NCBI GenBank assembly: GCA_000154345.1
Contig: DS480345.1
Coordinates: 124,001 to 188,000, forward strand
Direction: 5' to 3'
DNA: 64,000 nt
Origin: [Clostridium] leptum DSM 753
GTDB lineage: Bacteria; Bacillota; Clostridia; Oscillospirales; Acutalibacteraceae
Positions 7,919 through 15,726 of the stretch are shown one piece after another. Numbering within the stretch: the first letter of the stretch is position 1; every line of letters starts with the position of its first letter. A program made the translations under genes and the position numbers. The notes below the pieces were generated by a model. That model made no database searches. It was given only the letters and a program-made list of their open reading frames with translations, and was not told where the DNA came from.

Positions 7919-8979
7919 AAAAAGTTCTCGCATTGCTTTTATCCGGCGCCTTGCTCCTTTCGGCCGCTGCCTGTTCCGCCTCCCCCGGCGGGGAAAGCTC
8001 CGCCGGGGCGGACAGTTCTTCAACCGCAGGGGAATCCGCCGCCGGCGCGTCAGAAAAGACTTCATCCACGGACGGCCAGCAGCTTCAGACCATCACCTTT
8101 GTACTGGACTGGACTCCTAACACCAACCATACCGGTATTTACGTGGCGGACAAGCTGGGATATTTTAAAGAAGCCGGTATCCAAATCGATATCCAGCAGC
8201 CTCCCGAGGACGGCGCTACCGCCCTGGTTGCCACCGGCAAAGCTCAATTCGGCGTGGATTTTCAGGATTATCTGGCGCCCGCCTATGTATCCGATCTTCC
8301 TGTCACCGCTGTGGCGGCTTTGATTCAGCACAACACCTCGGGAATTATTTCCCTAAAGGAGAAGGGGATCCAATCTCCTAAGGATCTGGAGGGCAAAACC
8401 TACGCCACCTGGGATCTGCCGGTGGAACAGGCCACCATGCAAAACGTGGTGGAAAACGACGGCGGTGACTGGAGCAAGGTTAACCTTGCCAGTGTGACCG
8501 TAACCGACGTGATTTCCGCTTTGCAGACCAACATCGACGCGGTTTGGATTTACTACGCCTGGGACGGCATTGCCACCCAGGTCAAGGGGCTGGATACCAA
8601 CTATTTCTATTTCAAGGATATCAATCCTGTGTTCGACTATTACACCCCGGTGCTGGTAGCCAACAACGATTATCTGGAGCAGAACCCGGAAACCGCCAAG
8701 GCCTTTTTAGCTGCGGTTGCCAAGGGCTACGAATATGCCATTGAAAACCCAGAGGAAGCCGCTGAAATTCTTTGCGAGGCGGATCCCACTCTGGATTCAG
8801 AGATCGTTCTGTCCAGCCAGCAGTGGCTGGCGGATCAGTACAAGGCGGAGGTAGACCGGTGGGGATATATCGATCCCTCCCGCTGGGACGCCTTTTACCA
8901 GTGGCTGTGGGAAAACCAGCTGATTGAGGAAGAAATTCCCGCGGGCTTCGGCTTTTCCAACGATTATCTTCCAGAGTAG
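7915..8979 (+). CDS. thiY: Substrate-binding lipoprotein, NMT1/THI5 family
   Basis: A 354-residue extracytoplasmic binding protein. Residues 1-19 are a lipoprotein signal with lipobox LSAAAC (lipidated Cys 20), followed by a low-complexity Ser/Ala/Gly linker to about residue 55. The mature domain opens FVLDWTPNTNHTGIYVADKLGYF, the hallmark of NMT1/THI5-like proteins that bind the pyrimidine precursor of thiamine. The ATG overlaps the permease stop (ATGA) and is preceded by GGAGG. The exact ligand (thiamine, HMP or formylaminopyrimidine) cannot be told from sequence. Confidence 0.93.
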   Translation: MKKVLALLLSGALLLSAAACSASPGGESSAGADSSSTAGESAAGASEKTSSTDGQQLQTITFVLDWTPNTNHTGIYVADKLGYFKEAGIQIDIQQPPEDGATALVATGKAQFGVDFQDYLAPAYVSDLPVTAVAALIQHNTSGIISLKEKGIQSPKDLEGKTYATWDLPVEQATMQNVVENDGGDWSKVNLASVTVTDVISALQTNIDAVWIYYAWDGIATQVKGLDTNYFYFKDINPVFDYYTPVLVANNDYLEQNPETAKAFLAAVAKGYEYAIENPEEAAEILCEADPTLDSEIVLSSQQWLADQYKAEVDRWGYIDPSRWDAFYQWLWENQLIEEEIPAGFGFSNDYLPE

Positions 8980-8989
8980 GAGATAGCGT

Positions 8990-9730
8990 ATGAGTAAGCT
9001 GGAAGCAGTCTCCATTACCAAAAGCTTCGGTGATAATACCATTCTTCAGGACGTGAGCCTCCGGCTGGAGCCCCGGGAAATCGTCTGTCTCCTTGGGGTC
9101 AGCGGCGGCGGAAAAACCACCCTGTTCAACGTGCTGTCCGGCCTGACTTTGCCGGACCGGGGGCAGGTATTCCTGGACGGCCGGGAGATCACCGGCAAAG
9201 CCGGGCACATCAGCTATATGCTGCAAAAGGACCTGCTGATGCCCTACCGCACGGTCTTGGACAACATCGCCCTCCCTTTGATCATCAAAGGAGCTCCTAA
9301 AAAGGAGGCCCGCCGCAAAGCGTTAGAGCATTTCGCTGAATTTGGGCTGTCAGGCACAGAAAAGCAGTATCCCGCTCAGCTTTCCGGCGGGATGCGCCAG
9401 AGGGCCGCCCTTCTGAGAACCTATCTTTGCAGCGAGGGAGCCGCTCTGTTAGACGAGCCCTTCAGCGCTCTGGACGCTCTCACCAAAGCCTCTATTCACC
9501 GCTGGTATCTGGAGGTCATGGAGCAGATCGAGCTATCCACCCTGTTTATTACCCATGATATCGACGAGGCAATCCTTTTGTCTGACCGGATTTACCTTCT
9601 TTCCGGAAAGCCCGGACATATCACGGCGGAGCTGAATCTCCACAAGGAAAGCCGTCCTAGAGGAGACTTTGCTTTGACCAGCCAATTTTTGGAATACAAG
9701 AAGGAAATTCTTTCCCTTTTGCAGTTTTAA
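8990..9730 (+). CDS. thiZ: ABC transporter ATP-binding protein, thiamine/precursor uptake
   Basis: A 246-residue ABC ATPase. Visible motifs are Walker A GVSGGGKTT (about residues 38-46), Q-loop MLQKDLLMPYRT, signature LSGGMRQRAALLR, Walker B AALLDEPFSALD and the H-loop histidine in FITHDIDEA. It starts ten bases after the binding-protein gene behind GGAGATAGC and is the last gene of the riboswitch operon. It should energise the ThiX permease. It belongs to the SsuB/TauB/ThiZ group. Confidence 0.94.
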   Translation: MSKLEAVSITKSFGDNTILQDVSLRLEPREIVCLLGVSGGGKTTLFNVLSGLTLPDRGQVFLDGREITGKAGHISYMLQKDLLMPYRTVLDNIALPLIIKGAPKKEARRKALEHFAEFGLSGTEKQYPAQLSGGMRQRAALLRTYLCSEGAALLDEPFSALDALTKASIHRWYLEVMEQIELSTLFITHDIDEAILLSDRIYLLSGKPGHITAELNLHKESRPRGDFALTSQFLEYKKEILSLLQF

Positions 9731-9751
9731 AATTTATTTCCTGCAAACCTA

Positions 9752-9791
9752 AACTCCCAGGGCTGGAAAAACGGCCCTGGGAGTTCTTTTT
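9752..9791 (+). terminator. Terminator of the thiamine operon
   Basis: AACTCCCAGGGC (9752-9763) pairs with GCCCTGGGAGTT (9774-9785) and is followed by CTTTTT. Confidence 0.92.
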
Positions 9792-9846
9792 CAGCCAAAA
9801 CAGGTTCAGCAAATTCGGGGGCAATGTGCATTTGATTTACCGCAAA

Positions 9847-9979
9847 TAAAAAGGAGACGAGAAAAATCTCGTCTCCCTGAAGTACAGACCTTACCATATA
9901 TAAGCTGGTATGCCCTTTCGGGCAGGCGCTGATTCAAATATATCGCGCGGACCTCGATTGTCCGTCTGGATCACTTCTT
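9847..9979 (-). ncRNA. Orphan structured small RNA, unknown family
   Basis: On the minus strand a complete transcription unit of about 132 bases lies between two protein genes. It has a consensus promoter upstream, a strong terminator (GGAGACGAGA paired with TCTCGTCTCC, then five T) and no open frame. The body folds on inspection into a closing stem GAAGT/ACTTC plus CAGAC/GTCTG that encloses four consecutive hairpins: GGAC/GTCC, GCGC/GCGC, TGCCC-GAAA-GGGCA and TACCA/TGGTA. It lacks the GGAAGGAAGC loop of SRP RNA and recognisable 6S, RNase P, tmRNA or riboswitch motifs. The next gene in its direction is on the opposite strand, so it must act in trans if functional. The family is unknown. Confidence 0.75.
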
Positions 9980-9985
9980 GTTATC

Positions 9986-10014
9986 ATAATACCCCAATTC
10001 TTGTGATTTGTCAA
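9986..10014 (-). promoter_or_regulatory. Promoter of the orphan small RNA
   Basis: On the minus strand TTGACA (10014-10009), a 17-base spacer and TATTAT (9991-9986). The predicted start is about base 9979. Confidence 0.88.
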
Positions 10015-10183
10015 GTTTTTTAAGAGAAAAAATTTTTAATTCTTGTGTAAATATTACAAAATTATTAAATTCTTTTTCCGCAATATTATTTTAAGACAGT
10101 TGTCAGGTTTTCCTTTCAACTTTTTCATTTTTTCGACATAATTTTATGGTATTTTTAAAGCATCAAGCTTTTGGGGTGTTGTT

Positions 10184-10870
10184 ATGCGGTATCAGCGGTA
10201 TCAAAGGTCAAAAAGACCCGTAAGGATGTTTTTGTGCAAGCCGGACAACAGGAAATGGCTGATTGTCACAGGCGGGCTTCTTGCAGTTATTATCACCCTG
10301 TCTGTCATTTTGGCGGTCACTCTGTCCGGCAGGGCTTCCGGCGCATCCGGCGTGCGGGATCCAGCCAATCTGCGGCAGGCGGTTGACAGCATCGACGGTA
10401 TCCCTTTGTTTACCGCTTACATTCCAGAGGACTCTCCCGGACGGCCTGGGGTTTTGCGGACGGTCGAAAGCATTACTATTCACGAAACCGCCAACACCAG
10501 CGAGGGAGCCGACGCGGAGGCCCACAGCGACTATCTGAGCACCACCTCCGACGAGGTATCCTGGCACTACACGGTGGACGATCACCAAATCTACCAGCAT
10601 CTGCCCGACAACGAGGAGGCCTGGCATTCCGGCGACCGGGAGGGAAACCATTCAAGTATCGGCATTGAGCTTTGCGTCAATGCTGACGGAAATTTCGATC
10701 AAACCATGGAAAACGCCGCCAAGCTGACAGCGTTTCTCCTGAAAGAATATGATCTCACTATTGATGACGTTAAACAGCATTATGATTTTAACGGGAAAGA
10801 TTGTCCCCTGATCATCCGCCAAGAGGGGCGCTGGGACGAATTTCTAGGGATGGTTCAGCAAAATCTATAA
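10184..10870 (+). CDS. N-acetylmuramoyl-L-alanine amidase (Amidase_2/CwlA type)
   Basis: A 228-residue cell-wall hydrolase. A basic N-terminus and one membrane segment (about residues 28-50, LIVTGGLLAVIITLSVILAV) anchor it at the outer face. The remainder is a PGRP-like zinc amidase domain with TIHETAN, WHYTVDDHQIYQHL, AWHSGD, SIGIELCVN and HYDFNGKDCP, which supply the zinc-binding histidines and cysteine. It would cleave the amide bond between muramic acid and the peptide stem. The catalytic core resembles prophage-type CwlA amidases, but there are no phage genes nearby, so it is probably a housekeeping or sporulation-related enzyme. Confidence 0.87.
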   Translation: MRYQRYQRSKRPVRMFLCKPDNRKWLIVTGGLLAVIITLSVILAVTLSGRASGASGVRDPANLRQAVDSIDGIPLFTAYIPEDSPGRPGVLRTVESITIHETANTSEGADAEAHSDYLSTTSDEVSWHYTVDDHQIYQHLPDNEEAWHSGDREGNHSSIGIELCVNADGNFDQTMENAAKLTAFLLKEYDLTIDDVKQHYDFNGKDCPLIIRQEGRWDEFLGMVQQNL

Positions 10871-10904
10871 CGTAAAGGAAGTAAATTTTCTGCCTCCCTC
10901 CGCA

Positions 10905-11021
10905 ATGATTCAAACGGTAATCCGCTCAATCCCCTTCCGCATCATTAAGAATGGGAAACCGGGAAAAGCAATCGGAAAGCGGTGCTGCCGCCAATGGCTG
11001 CCGGTTAGCCGTTTGAATCAT
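10905..11021. repeat. MITE-like element with 13-bp perfect terminal inverted repeats
   Basis: ATGATTCAAACGG (10905-10917) is repeated inverted at 11009-11021, and the similarity continues imperfectly inward (TAATCCGC against CTAACCGGC), bounding a 117-base non-coding segment that could fold into one long hairpin. No clear target-site duplication is visible. It could be a miniature transposable element or a structured RNA. Confidence 0.5.
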
Positions 11022-11120
11022 GTCATAGGCAATGCCGACACGACGGCACGGACTGCTTTTCTATTTTTGACGTTTTTTTCATTCCGCTTTCCCACATATA
11101 GGAAAGCTGTTAAAGCAAAA

Positions 11121-11148
11121 AGAGGCCTGGAACAGCCCCGAAGCCTCT
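11121..11148 (-). terminator. Second terminator downstream of the ribosomal cluster
   Basis: On the minus strand AGAGGC and GCCTCT pair around a 16-base loop and are followed by TTTTTGC. Confidence 0.6.
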
Positions 11149-11263
11149 ATGTTAAAGCAGCCCCAGTTCCTGATAAACAATCAAAAATGGCCAAAAGCAG
11201 CCGAGCGCAAGCTGGAGCGGCAGCCTGAAGTGATTGAAAGCAAATACAAAAGCAATATGCAAA

Positions 11264-11298
11264 GAAGGCCTTGGGAAAAATCCCAGGCCTTCTTTTTT
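11264..11298 (-). terminator. Terminator after rplQ
   Basis: GAAGGCCTTGGGA (11264-11276) pairs with TCCCAGGCCTTC (11281-11292). It is flanked by A and T tracts and so can work in both directions. It lies 44 bases beyond the rplQ stop. Confidence 0.8.
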
Positions 11299-11341
11299 AT
11301 CGAAGCTTCTATCAAAGCTTTATCACAGCAGCGGCCGCAAA

Positions 11342-11683
11342 TTACAGCAGCTCGATGATTGCCATTTCTGCGGCGTCACCGCGGCGGGGTCCCAGCTTAG
11401 TGATTCTGGTGTAACCGCCGTTTTTCTCCGCGTATTTCGGGGCGATCTCATCAAACAGCTTCTTGGTTACGCCCTCCTTGGTGATGAAGGCCATAGCCAT
11501 TCTCTTATGATGCAGATCGTTTACCTTTGCGATGGTGATCATTTTCTCGGTCAAGGAACGTACTTCCTTGGCGCGAGTGACTGTGGTTTCGATTTTACCG
11601 TTTTCCAGCAGAAAGGTTACCATCGCCCTCAGCATAGCGGTTCTATGAGCAGTGTCTCTTCCGAGCTTTCTTGTTCCGGGCAT
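11342..11683 (-). CDS. rplQ: 50S ribosomal protein L17
   Basis: A 113-residue protein starting MPGTRKLGRDTAHRTAMLR, the diagnostic N-terminus of L17, of normal bacterial length. It lies at the peptide exit side of the large subunit. It is the last gene of the ribosomal supercluster, 38 bases after rpoA, and is followed by tandem terminators. Confidence 0.98.
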   Translation of the reverse strand: MPGTRKLGRDTAHRTAMLRAMVTFLLENGKIETTVTRAKEVRSLTEKMITIAKVNDLHHKRMAMAFITKEGVTKKLFDEIAPKYAEKNGGYTRITKLGPRRGDAAEMAIIELL

Positions 11684-11721
11684 CGAAAATTCACTCCTTT
11701 ACCTTGGTTTATCCGGACGGC

Positions 11722-12675
11722 TTATTCGTCGTCCTTGCGAAGACTGAATCCGAGGGAGTTGAGCTTATACACAACCTCCTCCAGGGACTTGCGTCCCAGG
11801 TTGCGAACCTTCATCATATCGTCCTCAGACTTATTGATCAGGTCCTCCACTGTGTTAATGCCGGCGCGCTTCAGGCAGTTGAAGGAGCGGACGGAAAGAT
11901 CCAACTCTTCAATCGTCATTTCCAGAACCTTTTCCTTGCCCTTGTCGTCCTTTTCCACCATGATCTCCGTGTTATAGCCCTTATCAGAAAGGTCTACAAA
12001 CAGGTTCAGGTGCTCGGTCAGGACCTTAGCGGCTAGGGAAACCGCCTCCTGCGCGTTGATGACCCCGTTGGTCCAAACCTCCAGCGTCAGCTTGTCATAG
12101 TCGGTGATCTGACCCACGCGGGTGTTTTCCACACCGAAATTGACCTTCAACACAGGTGTATAAATAGAATCGATAGGCAGAATGCCGATCACATTGTTCT
12201 GCATATTGGCTTTATTTCTTTCAGCGGAAATATAGCCTCTGCCTTTATCCAGGGTAATTTCCATATAGAGCCTGGCCCCGTCACCGAGGGTTGCAATGTG
12301 CATTTCGGGGTTGAGAATCTCAACCTCGCTGTCGCATTTGATGGAATCCGCGGTAACCTCGCAAGGACCCTCCGCACTGATTTCCACGGTTTTGGCACCG
12401 TCGCAGTGCAGCTTTGCCGTTAAGCCCTTCATGTTGAGGACGATCTCAGTCACATCCTCTTTCACGCCTGGTATCGTGGAAAACTCATGGAGAACTCCGT
12501 CAATCTTGATGGAGGTTACGGCAACGCCCGGCAGTGAGGAGAGCAATACCCTTCTCAAGCTGTTCCCCAGCGTTGTGCCGAAGCCGCGCTCCAGCGGCTC
12601 CACCACAAACTTGCCGTAAGTTCCGTCGGCAGATAATACTTCGGTATCAATTCTAGGCTTTTCTATCTCGATCAT
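11722..12675 (-). CDS. rpoA: DNA-directed RNA polymerase subunit alpha
   Basis: A 317-residue protein with the N-terminal dimerisation domain (ERGFGTTLGNSLRRVLLSSLPG) and a C-terminal helix-hairpin-helix domain (DLSVRSFNCLKRAGINTVEDLI ... VRNLGRKSLEEV), which contacts UP elements and activators. Two alpha subunits nucleate polymerase assembly. Placement between rpsD and rplQ is the standard Firmicutes order. Confidence 0.98.
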   Translation of the reverse strand: MIEIEKPRIDTEVLSADGTYGKFVVEPLERGFGTTLGNSLRRVLLSSLPGVAVTSIKIDGVLHEFSTIPGVKEDVTEIVLNMKGLTAKLHCDGAKTVEISAEGPCEVTADSIKCDSEVEILNPEMHIATLGDGARLYMEITLDKGRGYISAERNKANMQNNVIGILPIDSIYTPVLKVNFGVENTRVGQITDYDKLTLEVWTNGVINAQEAVSLAAKVLTEHLNLFVDLSDKGYNTEIMVEKDDKGKEKVLEMTIEELDLSVRSFNCLKRAGINTVEDLINKSEDDMMKVRNLGRKSLEEVVYKLNSLGFSLRKDDE

Positions 12676-12754
12676 TAGCGACCCTCCTTGACCTTAGGCA
12701 CACAGTTGTATTGGTAAGTGATGCCAACGCGTATTGAAATCAACCGCATGGGCA

Positions 12755-13357
12755 TTATTTGGAGTACAACTCGACGATCAAGTGCTCTTCGACAGGGAGA
12801 TCGATATCCTCACGAGCAGGCATTGCAGCGACAACGCCCTTCAAAGAACTCTTTTCACGCTCCAGCCAACGAGGCACGGTTACCATCGGAGCATCTTCGC
12901 CGGTCAGCTTGCTGAACTTGACGGAGGAACGGCTGGTTTCCGCCACTTCGATCACATCGCCGGGCTTTACCAAATAGGAAGGAATGTTGACTCTCTTGCC
13001 GTTGACGGTAAAATGGCCATGGTTCACCAGCTGTCTGGCGTCGCGGCGGGTGCTGGCAAAGCCTAAACGGTATACCACGTTGTCCAGGCGGCGCTCCACC
13101 AGGATCAGCAGGTTTTCACCGGCCTTACCAGGCATACGGGTGGCCTTCTCATAGTAAGAACGGAACTGGCGCTCCAGAATGCCGTAAACGAACTTTACCT
13201 TCTGCTTTTCAGCCAACTGGAGGGCATATTCGCCCTTTTTCTTTCTCATCTGGCCGCCGGGATTGCGGTTGGTAGTCTTCTTGCTATATCCCATGACCGT
13301 AGGAGAAATTCCCAGGGCATGGCAGCGCTTTGCAATCGGCTGCATATTTTTAGCCAT
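12755..13357 (-). CDS. rpsD: 30S ribosomal protein S4
   Basis: A 200-residue S4 with the S4 RNA-binding domain at about residues 90-150 (RRLDNVVYRLGFASTRRDARQLVNHGHFTVNG). It lacks the N-terminal four-cysteine zinc site of zinc-type S4. S4 is a primary 16S rRNA binder and in many bacteria represses its own operon, which makes the long spacer upstream of rpsM of interest. A 79-base gap follows before rpoA. Confidence 0.98.
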   Translation of the reverse strand: MAKNMQPIAKRCHALGISPTVMGYSKKTTNRNPGGQMRKKKGEYALQLAEKQKVKFVYGILERQFRSYYEKATRMPGKAGENLLILVERRLDNVVYRLGFASTRRDARQLVNHGHFTVNGKRVNIPSYLVKPGDVIEVAETSRSSVKFSKLTGEDAPMVTVPRWLEREKSSLKGVVAAMPAREDIDLPVEEHLIVELYSK

Positions 13358-13377
13358 AACTTATTCTCTCCTTTCGA

Positions 13378-13782
13378 TTAGACACGTCTTCTCTTGGGAG
13401 GACGGCATCCATTGTGAGGAATCGGGGTCACGTCTTTGATCATGCTGACCTCGAGCCCTGCGGCCTGCAACGCGCGGATCGCGGCCTCACGGCCTGAGCC
13501 GGGTCCCTTTACAAAGACCTCGACGGACTTCATGCCGTGTTCCATAGCAACCTTAGCTGCGGTTTCCGCGGCGGTCTGTGCCGCGAAAGGAGTACTCTTT
13601 CTGGAGCCTCTGAAACCCAGCTCACCGGCACTCGCCCAAGAAACAGCGTTACCCTGGGTGTCGGTGATGGTCACGATCGTGTTGTTAAAGGTGGACTGAA
13701 TATGCGCGGCACCGCGGTCAATATTTTTGCGCTCACGGCGTCTGCGTACGGCGGTTTTCTTGCCGCCCTTCTGAGCTGCCAT
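13378..13782 (-). CDS. rpsK: 30S ribosomal protein S11
   Basis: A 134-residue protein ending in the typical PHNGCRPPKRRRV. I placed the start at the ATG at 13782 (MAAQKGGKK), five bases after AGGAGGGG; a TTG one codon upstream is less likely. It forms part of the platform of the small subunit. It starts 12 bases after rpsM. Confidence 0.98.
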   Translation of the reverse strand: MAAQKGGKKTAVRRRRERKNIDRGAAHIQSTFNNTIVTITDTQGNAVSWASAGELGFRGSRKSTPFAAQTAAETAAKVAMEHGMKSVEVFVKGPGSGREAAIRALQAAGLEVSMIKDVTPIPHNGCRPPKRRRV

Positions 13783-13794
13783 CAAAACCCCTCC

Positions 13795-14163
13795 TTATTT
13801 CTTCTTGTTAGCTATCGTCTTCTTGGGTCCCTTGCGGGTTCTGGCGTTGGTCTTGGAGCGCTGGCCTCTTACGGGCAGGCCCTTACGGTGACGGACGCCG
13901 CGATAGCAGCCGATTTCAATAAGTCTCTTAATATCGAACGCCACATCCCGGCGAAGGTCGCCCTCCACGCGGCAGTTATGGTCGATATACTCTCTCAGCT
14001 TGGAAACATCGTCCTCGGTTAAATCTCTTACCCGGGTGTCGGGGTTTACGCCGGTCGCCTTCAAAATCTCAGTGGCGGTCTTGCGTCCGATCCCGTAGAT
14101 ATAGGAAAGGCCGATTTCGATTCTTTTATCTCTTGGCAAGTCTACACCTGCTATACGTGCCAT
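13795..14163 (-). CDS. rpsM: 30S ribosomal protein S13
   Basis: A 122-residue protein starting MARIAGVDLPRDKRIEIGL. The ATG at 14163 lies eight bases after AGGAGG, so it is preferred to a TTG three codons upstream. The C-terminus is the basic tail that contacts tRNA (GQRSKTNARTRKGPKK). A long 166-base spacer separates it from rpmJ. Confidence 0.98.
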   Translation of the reverse strand: MARIAGVDLPRDKRIEIGLSYIYGIGRKTATEILKATGVNPDTRVRDLTEDDVSKLREYIDHNCRVEGDLRRDVAFDIKRLIEIGCYRGVRHRKGLPVRGQRSKTNARTRKGPKKTIANKKK

Positions 14164-14329
14164 GCCTTGCACCTCCTGATAAATTTGGTCGCGCCTGTTG
14201 GCTTTTCATTGCCGATCTCCGAAAATACCGTCTGTCAGCCAAATCTGTCTGGCCAACAACCTTTACGCCGCTCGGCATGGAGCCGGGTCTTCGGCCGCTT
14301 TTGCGGTATCACGGGCTTCTCGATGAATT
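14164..14329 (-). promoter_or_regulatory. Long structured spacer before rpsM
   Basis: In a cluster where most gaps are under 30 bases, this 166-base gap is exceptional. It contains pairable segments, for example TTGGCT with AGCCAA. It sits where S4-binding leaders of alpha operons are found in other bacteria. The function is inferred from position only. Confidence 0.4.
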
Positions 14330-14443
14330 TTAGCCCTGGCGCTGCTTATGCTTCGGATTGTCGCAGATCACCATAACTTTTCCCTTGCGCTTGATGACCT
14401 TGCACTTTTCGCAGATTTTCTTGACAGAAGGTCTGACTTTCAT
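14330..14443 (-). CDS. rpmJ: 50S ribosomal protein L36
   Basis: A 37-residue gene starting MKVRPSVKKICEKCKVIKRK, with the Cys-x2-Cys ... Cys ... His zinc site of the C+ form (CEKC, then ICDNPKH). The start follows AAGGAGGCGTAACGAA. It lies 14 bases after infA in the usual order. Confidence 0.97.
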   Translation of the reverse strand: MKVRPSVKKICEKCKVIKRKGKVMVICDNPKHKQRQG

Positions 14444-14457
14444 TTCGTTACGCCTCC

Positions 14458-14682
14458 TTATTTAGAACGCCATGTGATGCGGCCTCTGGTCAAGTCATAG
14501 GGAGACATCTCCAAAGTGACTTTATCCCCGGGCAGAATCCGGATGAAGTTCATCCGTAATTTCCCGGAAATATGGGCCAGGATCATATGGCCGTTGGGAA
14601 GTTCGACCTGAAACATTGCGTTTGGCAGTGCTTCCTTCACAGTACCTTCGATTTCGATAACATCCTGTTTCGACAAAACCAT
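14458..14682 (-). CDS. infA: Translation initiation factor IF-1
   Basis: A 74-residue single OB-fold (S1-like) protein: MVLSKQDVIEIEGTVKEALP ... GHMILAHISGKLRMNFIRILPGDKV. The ATG at 14682 is preceded by GAGGAGGTT; the open frame extends further upstream without family-like sequence. IF-1 occupies the A site during initiation. Confidence 0.97.
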   Translation of the reverse strand: MVLSKQDVIEIEGTVKEALPNAMFQVELPNGHMILAHISGKLRMNFIRILPGDKVTLEMSPYDLTRGRITWRSK

Positions 14683-14695
14683 AACCTCCTCATGG

Positions 14696-14950
14696 TTAAG
14701 ACTGGGGATCCTTTTCCAAATAGCACCGGATCCCTCGGCGAATCTCACGATTGGTTTTCATTGCCTCCTCCGGCAGAACCGTATTGGTTACAGCCAGATG
14801 CCTGCAGTTTTTCTTTTTCGGCCGCTGGAGCGGCCTGTGCTTTCCGTCGCAGATCACGGCAAACTCCTGATCCGCCGACAGCACCACAAAAAAACCGTGT
14901 TTGTCATGTCCCGCTTTGGACCTGACAAGCAATCCTCGTTTCAGTTCCAT
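14696..14950 (-). CDS. KOW-domain RNA-binding protein
   Basis: An 84-residue protein starting MELKRGLLVRSKAGHDKHGFFVVL, a KOW-type SH3-like domain of the kind also found in L14e and L24. The ATG at 14950 has GGGAGGCGCCC upstream; an earlier ATG overlaps the map stop. Small KOW proteins are common between map and infA in Clostridia. They are presumed to bind ribosomal RNA, but no specific function is established that I can name. Confidence 0.85.
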   Translation of the reverse strand: MELKRGLLVRSKAGHDKHGFFVVLSADQEFAVICDGKHRPLQRPKKKNCRHLAVTNTVLPEEAMKTNREIRRGIRCYLEKDPQS

Positions 14951-14967
14951 GGGCGCCTCCCTTTTCA

Positions 14968-15723
14968 TCAATCGTCGGGAAGAGTCAGAATCTGAGGACC
15001 ATCGGGGGTGATTGCCACGCTGTGCTCAAAGTGAGCGGACAGCTTGCCGTCCGCTGTTACCGTTGTCCATTCATCCGAAAGGATTTCGACTTCATAAGTG
15101 CCGGCATTCACCATAGGCTCTATGGCAATGGTCATTCCGGGTAACAGGCGTACACCCCTACCGGGTGTACCGAAATTTGGTACGCTTGGATCTTCATGCA
15201 GCTTCGCACCTACGCCATGGCCGACAAAATCTCGTACCACAGAGTAGTTGCGCGCTTCTACATACCTTTGAACCGCGCTGCCGATATCGCCGATGCGGTT
15301 GCCCGCCTTCGCCATTTTGATTCCCTCAAAAAGGCTTTCCCTGGTGGCATCCAAAAGGGCCCTGGCTTCCTCGCTGATGTCCCCGCAGGGGAACGTCCAG
15401 GCGTTGTCTCCGTGGAAGCCGTTAAAGTGGGCGCCGATGTCGATGCTGACAATATCGCCTTTTTTCACAACGCACTTCTTGCTCGGTATGCCGTGGATGA
15501 CCACATTGTTGACAGAAATACACGCGCTGGCCGGAAAACCGCCGTAGCCGAGAAACGAGGGGACCGCCCCCTGTCCCTCAATATACTTGCGGACGATCTC
15601 GTCGATTTCCCAGGTGGTAATGCCCGGTTCCACCGCCTCGCCCGCCAGCTTTAACGCGTTGGCGGAGATCCGTCCGGCTTCTCTCATCGCCTTGAGTTCG
15701 CGGCTCGTTTTGAGTACAACCAT
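14968..15723 (-). CDS. map: Methionine aminopeptidase, type I
   Basis: A 251-residue enzyme that removes the initiator methionine from nascent proteins. The pita-bread metal ligands are visible: two aspartates around VSIDIGAHFNGFHGDNAWTF, the histidine in GHGVGAKLHEDP, and glutamates in AIEPMVN and FEHSVAIT. It has no N-terminal zinc extension. It is three bases from adk. Confidence 0.97.
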   Translation of the reverse strand: MVVLKTSRELKAMREAGRISANALKLAGEAVEPGITTWEIDEIVRKYIEGQGAVPSFLGYGGFPASACISVNNVVIHGIPSKKCVVKKGDIVSIDIGAHFNGFHGDNAWTFPCGDISEEARALLDATRESLFEGIKMAKAGNRIGDIGSAVQRYVEARNYSVVRDFVGHGVGAKLHEDPSVPNFGTPGRGVRLLPGMTIAIEPMVNAGTYEVEILSDEWTTVTADGKLSAHFEHSVAITPDGPQILTLPDD

Positions 15724-15726
15724 GGA

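Larger units (their letters stand above)
10871..11341. other. Gene-free interval with inverted repeats and terminators
   Basis: No gene is supported in these 470 bases. They hold a MITE-like inverted-repeat element (10905-11021) and two hairpins that serve as terminators for the ribosomal cluster arriving on the minus strand (11121-11148 and 11264-11298). Confidence 0.7.

Noticed and set aside
9847..9979. Assigning the orphan RNA to SRP RNA or 6S RNA
   Set aside because: It lacks the GGAAGGAAGC apical loop of SRP RNA, and its several short hairpins do not form the single rod with a central bubble expected for 6S RNA.
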